DNA from: an uncultured Lactobacillus sp.
GTDB taxonomy: Bacteria > Bacillota > Bacilli > Lactobacillales > Lactobacillaceae
Length of the DNA: 37,084 nucleotides
Assembly: GCF_947367085.1 (NCBI RefSeq)
Contig: NZ_CANBCP010000014.1
Span: 1 to 37,084, forward strand
Reading direction: 5' to 3'
Below the pieces are notes generated by a model. The model had not been told where the DNA came from and did not search any database. It saw nothing but the letters and a program-made list of their open reading frames with translations. Both the position numbers and the translations under genes were made by a program. Below are positions 16,234 to 27,072 of this stretch, one piece after another; position 1 is the stretch's first letter; each line of letters begins with the position of its first letter.

Positions 16234-16239
16234 TACAAT
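16234..16239 (+). promoter_or_regulatory. -10 element of the ExoA-like gene
   Basis: TACAAT, about 45 bases ahead of ATG 16284. If real, it rules out the upstream in-frame start at 16224, which would lie before the transcription start. Confidence 0.4.
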
Positions 16240-16283
16240 TAATATGTGAGAGGAAAGCGCTCAAAAAAGAAAGAAGAATGATC

Positions 16284-17048
16284 ATGAAATTTGTTTCTTG
16301 GAATGTAAATGGCTTTCGTGCTGCCATGAGACATGGTTTTTTAGATACTTTTAAAGAATTAGATGCAGATATTTTTTGTATGCAAGATACGCGTTTATCG
16401 CCTGATGAAATAAGTATTGATACTTCGCATTATTATCAATATTGGAACTATTCAAAAGAAAAGAGTTTTGATGGGACTGCTATTTTTACCAAGATTAAGC
16501 CGCTATTAGTCGCAAATGGGATCGGTGTTTCAGAATTTGATCAGCAAGGTCGCACTATTACTCTTGAATATCCAAACTTTTATTTTGTAACGACTTATGT
16601 GCCTTTTGCAGGAGAACAGCTTCAAAGATTAGATTTTAGGATTGCCTGGGATCAGGCGTTTAGAAAGTATCTATTAAAACTTGAAGCTAACAAGCCAATA
16701 ATAATTGGTGGTGATATGAGTGTGGCTCATGAACCAATTGATTTAGCTGAACCTACTGAAAACCACCACCATGCTGGTTTCACTGAGCAAGAAAGAGACG
16801 ATTTTACTCAATTATTAAACGCTGGCTTTACAGATACATTTAGATACTTGCACCCTAATGAAAAAGATATCTATAGCTATTGGAGCTATCGTTATCATGG
16901 TCGTGAAAAAAATGAAGGTTGGAGATTGGACTATATGTTAGTTTCCAATTCACTGAATTCTAAGATTCAAGCTGCGAATATTTTGACTGAAATTCCAGGA
17001 TCCGACCATTGTCCGGTTAGTTTAAAGCTAGATATTAGTGCAAATTAA
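16284..17048 (+). CDS. ExoA/exonuclease III-family protein with altered catalytic residues
   Basis: 254 residues from ATG 16284 (AAGAAG seven bases upstream); the longer frame adds 20 implausible residues. ExoIII/ExoA enzymes are Mg2+-dependent AP endonucleases and 3'-exonucleases in base-excision repair. The EEP fold is complete: WNVNG (6-10), TTYVP with Tyr105, GGDMSVAH (142-149), WRLDY (Asp216), GSDHCPV (Asp241-His242). Compared with B. subtilis ExoA, three active-site positions differ: the metal-binding Glu is Asp35 (CMQDTR for CLQETK), Asn after YTP is Phe108, and the catalytic Asn of GDLNVAH is Ser146. Length is normal. It is probably a divergent paralogue with reduced or changed activity. 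Confidence 0.85.
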   Translation: MKFVSWNVNGFRAAMRHGFLDTFKELDADIFCMQDTRLSPDEISIDTSHYYQYWNYSKEKSFDGTAIFTKIKPLLVANGIGVSEFDQQGRTITLEYPNFYFVTTYVPFAGEQLQRLDFRIAWDQAFRKYLLKLEANKPIIIGGDMSVAHEPIDLAEPTENHHHAGFTEQERDDFTQLLNAGFTDTFRYLHPNEKDIYSYWSYRYHGREKNEGWRLDYMLVSNSLNSKIQAANILTEIPGSDHCPVSLKLDISAN

Positions 17049-17124
17049 ATTATATAAGTAAATAATTTTGAATTTTTGCTCTCTTATCTTAATAATATAA
17101 GGTGTATAGATAGGAGAGATAAAA

Positions 17125-17481
17125 ATGAGAGTAACTAAATTAGTCGTAGGTATTTTACTGGTTGTTTTATCATGCTGGCTATTAATTGAAGGCCTGTTTG
17201 GTGGTTTAGTTGGCTTATGGCAAGTAAGAAATATTGTCAGTGGTATTTTAGAAATAATTATGGGTGGTCTGATGATGGGTGCTGGCATTGTTTATATATG
17301 CTTAGAAAATAGCCCATATTATGGTGGTGATATCACAGGTTTAGTATTATTATTAATTTCTGGATTATGTGGAATAGCTGGCGGATTTTTCAATAGATGG
17401 CTTTTTGTATATGCCTTTATTAGCTTAGTTGCCGGTATTGGATTTTTTGCTTGGCATCTGATGGTTGGAGACGACGATTAG
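17125..17481 (+). CDS. small four-helix membrane protein of unknown function
   Basis: 118 residues with a strong SD (AGGAGAG) before ATG 17125. Four hydrophobic helices cover nearly the whole chain (about 5-25, 37-58, 68-87 and 91-113), with short loops and an acidic end (VGDDD). Glycine-rich helices (GGLMMGAGIVY, SGLCGIAGG) resemble the DUF308-type small membrane proteins, but I cannot assign a family firmly. It is a single-gene unit. The beta-glucoside operon promoter lies just downstream. No clear terminator separates them other than the RAT-controlled one at 17583. Confidence 0.7.
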   Translation: MRVTKLVVGILLVVLSCWLLIEGLFGGLVGLWQVRNIVSGILEIIMGGLMMGAGIVYICLENSPYYGGDITGLVLLLISGLCGIAGGFFNRWLFVYAFISLVAGIGFFAWHLMVGDDD

Positions 17482-17502
17482 AAATAATATATTAAAGTGC
17501 TA

Positions 17503-17531
17503 TTGCAATTAAACAATGAAAACGATATCAT
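17503..17531 (+). promoter_or_regulatory. promoter of the beta-glucoside operon
   Basis: TTGCAA (17503-17508) and TATCAT (17526-17531) are spaced by 17 bases. TATAAG at 17531-17536 is an alternative -10. The cre site overlaps the -10. Confidence 0.5.
17517..17530 (+). promoter_or_regulatory. CcpA catabolite-response element (cre)
   Basis: TGAAAACGATATCA matches the cre consensus TGWNANCGNTNWCA at every defined position. Lying over the -10 element, it would repress the operon when preferred sugars are present. Confidence 0.8.
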
Positions 17532-17554
17532 ATAAGTAACAAGTGAATTAAAGT

Positions 17555-17588
17555 GGAATTGTAACAAATTCGATTTTGCACAAGACCC
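17555..17588 (+). promoter_or_regulatory. RAT (ribonucleic antiterminator) for LicT
   Basis: GGAATTGTAAC, a short middle, then GCACAAGACCC follow the LicT/SacY RAT pattern (GGATTGTTACTG...GCAGGCAAAACC). Its 3' end shares AAGACCC with the 5' arm of the terminator, so protein binding to the RAT would block terminator folding. It begins about 18 bases after the predicted transcription start. Confidence 0.75.
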
Positions 17589-17628
17589 ACTTAGCTCTTT
17601 ATTTAAGGGGCTAGGTGGGTCTTTTTTT
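17583..17628 (+). terminator. conditional terminator ahead of licT
   Basis: AGACCCAC and GTGGGTCT close a long stem, continued by TTAGCTCTTT/AAGGGGCTAG with G-T wobbles around ATTT, and followed by seven T. It overlaps the RAT and stands before the first gene of the operon. Confidence 0.85.
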
Positions 17629-17650
17629 GAAGAAAACGAGGGAGAAGTAA

Positions 17651-18504
17651 GTGAAGATCAAAAAGATTTTAAATAACGGGGCGGTCCTCACTGAAAATGA
17701 AAATAATGAGGAAGTTATAGTATTAGGAAAGGGCTTAGCTTATGGGAAAAAGATAAATGATGAAATAGATAAAAGTAAGATTTATAAAGTATTCACGCCA
17801 TTTTCTGGTAAGCAAAAAAAGTTGTTGCTAGAAACGATACATGAAACTGATCCAATATTTTTTCAAATTTCACAAAAAATTGTCGATCGACTAAAGCACG
17901 AAGAAAATATCGAACTAGCTGATAGTGTATATATCACCTTGACTGACCATTTAGCCACAAGTGTTGAACGAGCCAAAAAAGGGATGTATTTAAGTAATAA
18001 GTTTTTATGGGAATTAAAGAATTACTATCCTAAAGAATATTCATATGGCTTATGGGCTTTAAAGCTTTTGGATAAGCAATTCAATCTTAAATTTCCTGAT
18101 GATGAAGCGGGATTTATTGCAGTCCATATTATCAGCGGTGAATTAGGTAATGATATTGGAGATTTTCAAAAATCAGTTAACTTTATTAAAAGTATTACCA
18201 AAATTGTTAAGTACTATTTTAATATCGACATTGATTATCAATCCTTGACTTACAATAGATTTGCCGTTCACTTGAAATTCTTTTGGAAAGGTATGATGTA
18301 TGACCGTAACCACAAAGAATTTGGCGATTTAAGTCAGGAGATTTTAAAGGTTATCAAAAATAGTGATATTGATTCTTATAAATGTGCTTTAAAAATTCGA
18401 GATTATATCAATGAAAAGTACAATTATGAATTAAGTAATGAAGATATTATGTATTTGGCGATCCACATTAATAAAATCATTAGTGACTACAAGGGGAGAG
18501 AAAA

Positions 18505-18508
<4 letters not shown>
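17651..18508 (+). CDS. licT: LicT/BglG-family transcription antiterminator
   Basis: 285 residues from GTG 17651 with GAGGGAG upstream. The protein binds the RAT in its own leader and prevents termination when beta-glucosides are being taken up. The N-terminal RNA-binding CAT domain is residues 1-55 (MKIKKILNNGAVL...EVIVLGKGLAYGKK). PRD1 carries His100 (TDHLATS) and His159 (FIAVHII), and PRD2 His207 (FAVHLKFFW) and His272 (LAIHINKI); the first three match LicT numbering as I recall it. EII phosphorylates PRD1 to inactivate, HPr phosphorylates PRD2 to activate. The stop overlaps the EIIBCA start by 4 bases (ATGA). Confidence 0.92.
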
Positions 18509-21867
<3,359 letters not shown>

Positions 21868-21869
<2 letters not shown>

Positions 21870-21908
21870 AAAGCAGTTAACTCACATACGATGAGCTAAC
21901 TGCTTTTT
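21868..21908. terminator. bidirectional terminator after the beta-glucoside operon
   Basis: AAAAGCAGTTA-CTCA and TGAG-TAACTGCTTTT pair around seven bases, with A-run and T-run on either side. It also serves the minus-strand protease gene ending at 21917. Confidence 0.85.
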
Positions 21909-21916
21909 GAGTGTAT

Positions 21917-22561
21917 TTAGTTTTCTTTGTATAATTTTTTGACATTTTGGACATCAATTGGCTGAATTGTATAAAAAGACCCTTGAGGATACATGACAGA
22001 CACGTCATTTCGGTGATTTAACCCGATTGCATGTCCTAATTCATGTTCGGCAGTATTTATAATTCGATTCATATTATAGCCGTAATACTGGTTGAGAAGA
22101 TAATAACTGTTTAAGTTTACAGTTGCCTTAATTAAATGACCAGTCAGCGAATTATATTGTGTATTAGTAAGGCCAGCTGCGTTGGTAGTCGCATCATTCA
22201 TGGCTTTAATAATAATTTGGGCGTCATTTTTATTTTGAGTAATCCTAAAAGTAAAAGCACCGGTATTATTCCAGGCATTCAAGGCATCGATGCTGGCATT
22301 TCGTAAAGTGGGGTTAGATAAGTCGATATAAACATTAGCGCTTGGCTTGCTAAAGGCATGATTTCCATCGTTATCTGGAGACTCATCTTTTTGCAAGGTT
22401 CGTTTTGGTTCAATAAATTGCTGAACACGATAAGAAACATAAGGCAAAATATTAGTTGTGCCAAAGGTTCTTTGCAAATAAGGACCTGCGTGTTGGTAAG
22501 CAAATAATCCAGAAAATCCTAATAGTAATAAGATCACTAGATTACGGATAAATCTTTTCAT
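21917..22561 (-). CDS. membrane-anchored matrixin-like zinc metalloprotease
   Basis: 214 residues. An N-terminal hydrophobic segment (about 7-22, after KRFIR) acts as a membrane anchor or signal peptide. The C-terminal part is a metzincin catalytic domain: the full zinc motif HELGHAIGLNH gives His173, Glu174, His177 and His183, and VSVMYP supplies the Met-turn (Met190). This is the matrixin (M10A) arrangement. The enzyme should act outside the cell, anchored at the membrane. Substrates are unknown; surface proteins or host matrix proteins are possible. The gene stands alone between a terminator and the divergent marR gene. SD (GAGATG) is weak. Confidence 0.85.
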   Translation of the reverse strand: MKRFIRNLVILLLLGFSGLFAYQHAGPYLQRTFGTTNILPYVSYRVQQFIEPKRTLQKDESPDNDGNHAFSKPSANVYIDLSNPTLRNASIDALNAWNNTGAFTFRITQNKNDAQIIIKAMNDATTNAAGLTNTQYNSLTGHLIKATVNLNSYYLLNQYYGYNMNRIINTAEHELGHAIGLNHRNDVSVMYPQGSFYTIQPIDVQNVKKLYKEN

Positions 22562-22634
22562 TATTTCATCTCGATATTTAAAATTGTTCTTAGTTATTAT
22601 AGTAGCTAATAGTTAAGAAATGTGTAAAAACTAC

Positions 22635-22654
22635 TTTTATTTGTCTTAAGTTTA
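22635..22654 (+). repeat. 20-bp direct repeat, copy 1 (marR promoter)
   Basis: TTTTATTTGTCTTAAGTTTA, identical to the copy at 24643-24662. It lies 20 bases ahead of a -10-like TACAAT (22675-22680) of the marR gene. The core TCTTAAGTTTA is half of a dyad that is complete in copy 2. Confidence 0.75.
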
Positions 22655-22711
22655 TTTTACTAGTTTATAGGCTGTACAATAATTTTATCTTGAGAAAAGG
22701 AATTGAAGAAT

Positions 22712-23134
22712 ATGAACAACAAATATGATCAAATAAGCGAATATATCGCTAGTTTTACTCAAATTTATTCTGGTTTCGCTAAAAAATATGGTTTAAGCTA
22801 CAATGAGCTGCACTGCTTTTATTATTTAGTGCAACATGAACGTGCTACGATGAGCGAAATTAGTAAACTGTGGAGTATACCTAAACAGACATTGAATTCA
22901 TTTAGAAATAAGTATGTTAAAAAAGGATATATCTCCGTTATCGCTGATAGTGAGGATAAACGAAAAAAATTCATTACTTTAACACAAGAAGGTAAAGATT
23001 TTACTTTACCAATAATTGAAAAATTAACTCAGGCTGAAAAAGCGGCTTCTAAAGGCTTGTCAGACCAAGAGTACGCTAGCTATCTTGCTGTGTTTGACCA
23101 AATAATTGAAAATTTAATCGCCAATTTAGATTAG
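22712..23134 (+). CDS. MarR-family transcriptional regulator
   Basis: 140 residues from ATG 22712 (AAGGA 10 bases upstream; TTG 22703 in frame is possible but too close to it). The winged-helix core is visible: LSYNELHCFYYL helix, TMSEISKLWSIPKQTLNSFRNKYVKKGYI recognition helices, and the wing VIADSEDKRKKFITLTQEGK with the conserved Asp-x-Arg/Lys. Long N- and C-terminal helices form the dimer. MarR proteins usually repress adjacent genes and respond to small ligands or oxidation; no Cys near the N-terminus suggests ligand rather than redox sensing. It precedes the 12-helix membrane protein gene by about 90 bases, which is probably a target. Confidence 0.9.
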   Translation: MNNKYDQISEYIASFTQIYSGFAKKYGLSYNELHCFYYLVQHERATMSEISKLWSIPKQTLNSFRNKYVKKGYISVIADSEDKRKKFITLTQEGKDFTLPIIEKLTQAEKAASKGLSDQEYASYLAVFDQIIENLIANLD

Positions 23135-23147
23135 GCTATATTTCAGA

Positions 23148-23178
23148 TTGACTTTTCCATTTTCTGCATTATTATAAG
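23148..23178 (+). promoter_or_regulatory. possible promoter of the 12-helix membrane protein gene
   Basis: TTGACT (23148-23153) with TATAAG (23173-23178) gives a 19-base spacer; TTATAA at 23172 gives 18. A further -10-like TATAGT lies at 23181-23186. The palindrome at 23189 follows directly. Confidence 0.35.
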
Positions 23179-23188
23179 GTTATAGTAA

Positions 23189-23206
23189 TAGTACGAAAAC
23201 GTACTA
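23189..23206 (+). promoter_or_regulatory. operator-like palindrome ahead of the 12-helix membrane protein gene
   Basis: TAGTACG-AAAA-CGTACTA: perfect 7-bp arms around four bases, a few bases before the SD. Position and symmetry fit a repressor site, with the neighbouring MarR protein the first candidate. It differs in sequence from the 20-bp repeat in the marR promoter. Confidence 0.55.
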
Positions 23207-23221
23207 AATTAGGTGAGGAAA

Positions 23222-24610
23222 ATGGAGAAAGAAAATGAGATGAAATTGGGTCTAGGAAGATTTTCTTGGGTCCAAATTATAAAGATGTTGATTGTGTTGA
23301 TGGTAGTTTATGGACTAATTGGACCGCTACTAATGCCGCATCCTTTTGCATTTTACACAGTACGTGGATCTGAATTGAATTATGCTCGTATTTTTTATCT
23401 ACACGGGTTAACAGTTGGATTTGCCGGAATAACGGGCCTTCTTGTAGCTCAAAGCTTTAACTTGAGTGAGTTGATTAAAAAAATTATCTTTTACGCCACA
23501 ATTGTTTGTGTTGTCATTGGTGTAACTGGTGGTGCAATTAATCGCTCAATGAAATATAAGATTACTTTGTGGTATCAAATTCTAAGTATGTTTGCCCTAG
23601 ATGTAATCTTAATTTCTTTAGTTGTCGGCTTTGTTATTATCAAAGACCAAACTCTAAAGAGTACGAAAGCGTATGCGATAGGGCTGCTTGCCTCAATTGC
23701 CGCCATGATTGCTGCTTTATTTGGTGATTTGGCTGGTTTTATTTTAGATTTTGGTAATTGGCCAGGTATTTTTGGCTGGTATGCCAATAAAATCGGATAT
23801 ACTTTACCTCAATGGCAAGATGCATTATTGCGCACACACTCTGATATGATTGTAGTATCAATTTTGTGTTTAATATTAGCGATTGGCAATTACCGTTTCG
23901 GCAGATCTTTAGTGGGAGACGCTAAGAAAATTCGCAGTGTGGGTGAAGTTTTAATAATCATCGGAATTATTTTGATGCTAGCAATTTATTTGGTGTCAGG
24001 CCTAGGTGGTTCCGGCGTTCAGATTCCACATTTATTTACTGAAAAAGGCTTCTTTGAACCGCGCGGTCAAAGTGTAGCTGGTGTTGATTTGGGCGACTTT
24101 GTGATTGGGGTTTTCGTTTTTATCGGAGGTATTTTAACTACTGGAGCTTGTGCTTTTGGTAAACAAAAAAATCATCCATTAACTAAAAGTGCAAGATATA
24201 CAGCAATTGGTTTATTTATAGGGATGCTGTGCATTTCGCTCGCAGTTGGTGGGCTTGGCTTTTTAGAAGAGTATCGCGCGGATCTTTATAATTCCGATGT
24301 AGCTACAACTCCACGCGGAGATTTTGGGTTTATTTTCCGTTTGCTGCATGTCGATATTTGCTTATTACTATTTCCAGCAATGATGACCTTGATGCTGCTA
24401 GCAGAAAAATCATTGAAAGCAAAACAGAATTATATTTTTCAATTGTTAATTCGGTGGGGAATTATTATTACCTTTATTGGAGCTTTGATTTTTATGCTTT
24501 TTAATTATCATCAATTTGGTCCGGGCACTTGGGTCTTAGCAATTGGGATCATTATCTTGTTAGTAGGAATTATCTGGTATGTTTTTGTAAATAATAAAAA
24601 AGCTAATTAA
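23222..24610 (+). CDS. 12-helix membrane protein with intramembrane histidines (heme-copper oxidase-like topology?)
   Basis: 462 residues from ATG 23222, with AGGTGAGG upstream. Twelve hydrophobic helices are readable. Single histidines lie in helix 2 (FYLHGLTVGF, His61), helix 6 (RTHSDM, His206) and helix 10 (RLLHVDI, His376). In heme-copper oxidase / NorB subunit I, helices 2, 6 and 10 carry heme and metal ligands, so the topology agrees. The CuB His-His pair of helix 7 and the second helix-10 His are missing, so oxygen or NO reduction by the standard centre is unlikely. It could be a degenerate family member or a heme-binding sensor or scavenger. No transporter family signature is recognised. 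It lies behind marR and a palindromic operator, and ends at a terminator. Function unknown. Confidence 0.75.
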   Translation: MEKENEMKLGLGRFSWVQIIKMLIVLMVVYGLIGPLLMPHPFAFYTVRGSELNYARIFYLHGLTVGFAGITGLLVAQSFNLSELIKKIIFYATIVCVVIGVTGGAINRSMKYKITLWYQILSMFALDVILISLVVGFVIIKDQTLKSTKAYAIGLLASIAAMIAALFGDLAGFILDFGNWPGIFGWYANKIGYTLPQWQDALLRTHSDMIVVSILCLILAIGNYRFGRSLVGDAKKIRSVGEVLIIIGIILMLAIYLVSGLGGSGVQIPHLFTEKGFFEPRGQSVAGVDLGDFVIGVFVFIGGILTTGACAFGKQKNHPLTKSARYTAIGLFIGMLCISLAVGGLGFLEEYRADLYNSDVATTPRGDFGFIFRLLHVDICLLLFPAMMTLMLLAEKSLKAKQNYIFQLLIRWGIIITFIGALIFMLFNYHQFGPGTWVLAIGIIILLVGIIWYVFVNNKKAN

Positions 24611-24612
24611 CT

Positions 24613-24646
24613 AAAATGACTTAGATTTGTGTCTAGGTCATTTTTT
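24613..24646 (+). terminator. rho-independent terminator
   Basis: AAATGAC-T-TAGA and TCTA-G-GTCATTT pair with one wobble around six bases, followed by six T. It begins 3 bases after the stop codon. Confidence 0.8.
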
Positions 24647-24662
24647 ATTTGTCTTAAGTTTA
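24643..24662 (+). repeat. 20-bp direct repeat, copy 2 (helD promoter)
   Basis: TTTTATTTGTCTTAAGTTTA, identical to 22635-22654, about 2 kb away. Here the sequence continues AGA, completing the dyad TCTTAA-GT-TTAAGA (24653-24666). It lies just upstream of the helD promoter. Confidence 0.75.
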
Positions 24663-24678
24663 AGATAATAGTCAGAAT

Positions 24679-24707
24679 TTGGTAAGCGTATACATTTATG
24701 ATAAAAT
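24679..24707 (+). promoter_or_regulatory. promoter of helD
   Basis: TTGGTA (24679-24684), 17 bases, TAAAAT (24702-24707), with a TGn extension at 24699-24701. Confidence 0.65.
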
Positions 24708-24749
24708 AGTATGCAAAGTTTTTAAATTAACGCAAAATAGGTGATTAAT

Positions 24750-27044
24750 TTGGCAAAAGAAACCGAACAACAAAAAGAACAAAAACATTTAGATGATGTT
24801 TTAGGACTCATTAAAACTCGTGAGGGTCAACTAGACAAATCTATTAACCGAGCTCAATCAGAAGCTCAAAATTTGAATGCTCACTTTTTTGATGATCTAA
24901 AACTAGATTACGATGGCTATTCCACTTCTATGGATACAGCTTTATCAATTCATCAGCAGCAACAAATGCTGCAAGAGCGTCAAAATGCTTGGCAACATTC
25001 TGCTAAACAACTTTCAACTTTAAAGAGATTAGAGAAAAAGCCATATTTTGCACGGGTGGATTTTCAAGAAAAGGGTGAAGAACCTGAAACTATTTATATT
25101 GGTTTAGGTTCCTTTGCGGATAAAGATGATCATTTCTTGATTTATGATTGGCGTGCGCCGATTTCGTCGATTTATTATGATGGAAAATTGGGCGAAGTTA
25201 CTTATAATGCACCTGATGGTGAGCAAACCGTCGATATGACCAAAAAGCGTCAGTTTTTAATTGAAGACGGTAAGATCACTAACATGTTTGATACCAATGA
25301 ATCAATTGGTGACCAGATGCTGCTGAATGTCTTAAATGAAAAGTCATCAACGCAGATGAAGTCGATTGTAACTACCATTCAGCGTGAACAAAATAAGATT
25401 ATCCGTAATACTGATGCGGATTTACTTTTTGTTCAAGGTGCAGCTGGTTCTGGTAAAACAAGTGCAATTATGCAAAGAGTGGCATATTTGCTTTATCGCT
25501 ATCGTGGTAACTTAACTTCTAGTGATGTCATCATGTTTAGTCCAAACCAATTATTTAATGACTATGTCAAAAATGTTTTACCTGAAATGGGTGAACAAAA
25601 CATGGTTCAGATGACATATTGGCAGTTTGTATCACGTCGTGTGCCTGGCATGGATGTTGAAACTTTATTTGAGCAATTCGAAGATCAAAAAGAAGATAAA
25701 GATATTGCGAACTTAAAGGATTCACTTGCCTTCTTTAATGCTGTCACGCGCTATGCTAACCACCTTGAAAAAAGTGGGATGCTCTTTAGAAATATTCTCT
25801 TTAAAGATCCCAAAAAGCCGTTTTACGACAAAGAAAAGATTAAAGAGATCTACTATAGCTTCAATGAAAATTATCATTTAAGAAACAGAATTGAAGCTAC
25901 GAAAGAAGCGCTTATCTCTAGCTTAAATCATCGAGTAGAACCTGAAACTCACAAAGCTTGGGTGAGTCGCACTATTGAGTCACTGGATCAAGAACAGCTT
26001 AATAAACTTTATGATCGTCCAGATCAAGAATTTGAGTCGAGTGCTAAAGAAGAACATTTCTTAGCTCGTAAGATTGTTATCAAACAATTGAAACAAGTCG
26101 CTCGCAAGATTAATCAAAACCGCTTTTTAAACATTCGTGGTCAATACTTAGCATTTTTAAGAGCTGTTCCGAAATTGATTGATTTATCAAAATGGAATAT
26201 TAGTGAAACCCAGTGGCAAAAGCACGTTGAAGAAGTTAAGAAAAACTTTGTTGATCACAAGATTAAGATGGGTGATATTTCGCCATATCTTTATCTTTAC
26301 GACCTAGTGACAGGTCGAAGAACTGACTATGAAATGCGCTATGCCTTTATTGATGAAATTCAAGATTACACACCATTTCAATTGGCATATCTTAAATATA
26401 ATTTCCCACGTGCTAAGTTCACGATGCTGGGTGATTTGAACCAGGCGATTTTTACAAAAGATGAAAGTAAGACCTTGCTAGGACAAATTTCGAAATTATT
26501 TGATCCTAAAAAAACTGATGTAGTCCAGCTTACTAAGTCATATCGTTCTACTAAAGAGCTGACTGACTTTACTAAGCAAATTTTGCGTCAAGGTGAAAAG
26601 ATCGAGGCCTTTGATCGCAAGGGTCCTAAACCTGCCTTTTATAAGCGTGATAGTGAAGGTAGCGAATATGATGCCTTAGTTGATATTTTGAAAGAAAATG
26701 ATGCTGCTAAGCTGACCACAGCTATTATTACTAAGACCTTAGAGCAGTCTCAACAAGTTAGTGCCGAGCTCAAAAAGAGGAATGTAAAAGCTACGCTAGT
26801 TGCTTCTGCTAACCAACGTTTAGTTGAAGGAACTTTAATTATGCCATCATATTTGGCTAAAGGATTAGAGTTTGACGCAGTAGTAGCTTGGGATGTTTCA
26901 GAAAGTAATTACCATGAACTAGATGAAACCCAGCTTCTTTACACAATTACATCTCGTGCGATGTATAAGCTAGATTTGATCTATCAGGGACAATTAAGCC
27001 CATTATTTGATGACCTAGATAAAAATACTTATGTGAATAAATAA
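24750..27044 (+). CDS. helD: RNA polymerase recycling factor HelD (UvrD-like helicase family)
   Basis: 764 residues if TTG 24750 is the start (AGGTGA five bases upstream; GTG 24741 overlaps that SD). HelD binds stalled RNA polymerase, inserts a coiled coil into the secondary channel, and uses ATP to release it from DNA. The N-terminal helical arm spans about 1-100, then HelD-specific beta segments (YIGLGSFADKDDHFLIYDWRAPISS). The superfamily-1 motor has Walker A GAAGSGKT (230-237), motif II YAFIDEIQDYTPFQ, motif III MLGDLNQAIF, motif IV KSYRSTKEL, and the C-terminal motif with YTITSRAMYKLD. Length is that of Firmicutes class I HelD. Confidence 0.9.
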   Translation: MAKETEQQKEQKHLDDVLGLIKTREGQLDKSINRAQSEAQNLNAHFFDDLKLDYDGYSTSMDTALSIHQQQQMLQERQNAWQHSAKQLSTLKRLEKKPYFARVDFQEKGEEPETIYIGLGSFADKDDHFLIYDWRAPISSIYYDGKLGEVTYNAPDGEQTVDMTKKRQFLIEDGKITNMFDTNESIGDQMLLNVLNEKSSTQMKSIVTTIQREQNKIIRNTDADLLFVQGAAGSGKTSAIMQRVAYLLYRYRGNLTSSDVIMFSPNQLFNDYVKNVLPEMGEQNMVQMTYWQFVSRRVPGMDVETLFEQFEDQKEDKDIANLKDSLAFFNAVTRYANHLEKSGMLFRNILFKDPKKPFYDKEKIKEIYYSFNENYHLRNRIEATKEALISSLNHRVEPETHKAWVSRTIESLDQEQLNKLYDRPDQEFESSAKEEHFLARKIVIKQLKQVARKINQNRFLNIRGQYLAFLRAVPKLIDLSKWNISETQWQKHVEEVKKNFVDHKIKMGDISPYLYLYDLVTGRRTDYEMRYAFIDEIQDYTPFQLAYLKYNFPRAKFTMLGDLNQAIFTKDESKTLLGQISKLFDPKKTDVVQLTKSYRSTKELTDFTKQILRQGEKIEAFDRKGPKPAFYKRDSEGSEYDALVDILKENDAAKLTTAIITKTLEQSQQVSAELKKRNVKATLVASANQRLVEGTLIMPSYLAKGLEFDAVVAWDVSESNYHELDETQLLYTITSRAMYKLDLIYQGQLSPLFDDLDKNTYVNK

Positions 27045-27072
27045 GTTTATTATTAGAAATGGGATGTTAGAT

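Noticed and set aside
16244..16262. cre-like GGAAAGCGCTCAA before the ExoA-like gene
   Set aside because: Two or more conserved cre positions fail, so it does not meet the consensus.
16224..16283. Longer N-terminus for the ExoA-like protein
   Set aside because: It would begin upstream of the likely -10 element and has no SD; family members begin at MKF/MKL.
22600..24670. Transposon bounded by the 20-bp repeats
   Set aside because: No transposase, no inverted terminal repeats and no target duplication are seen; the repeats fit promoter elements better, though a past insertion is not excluded.
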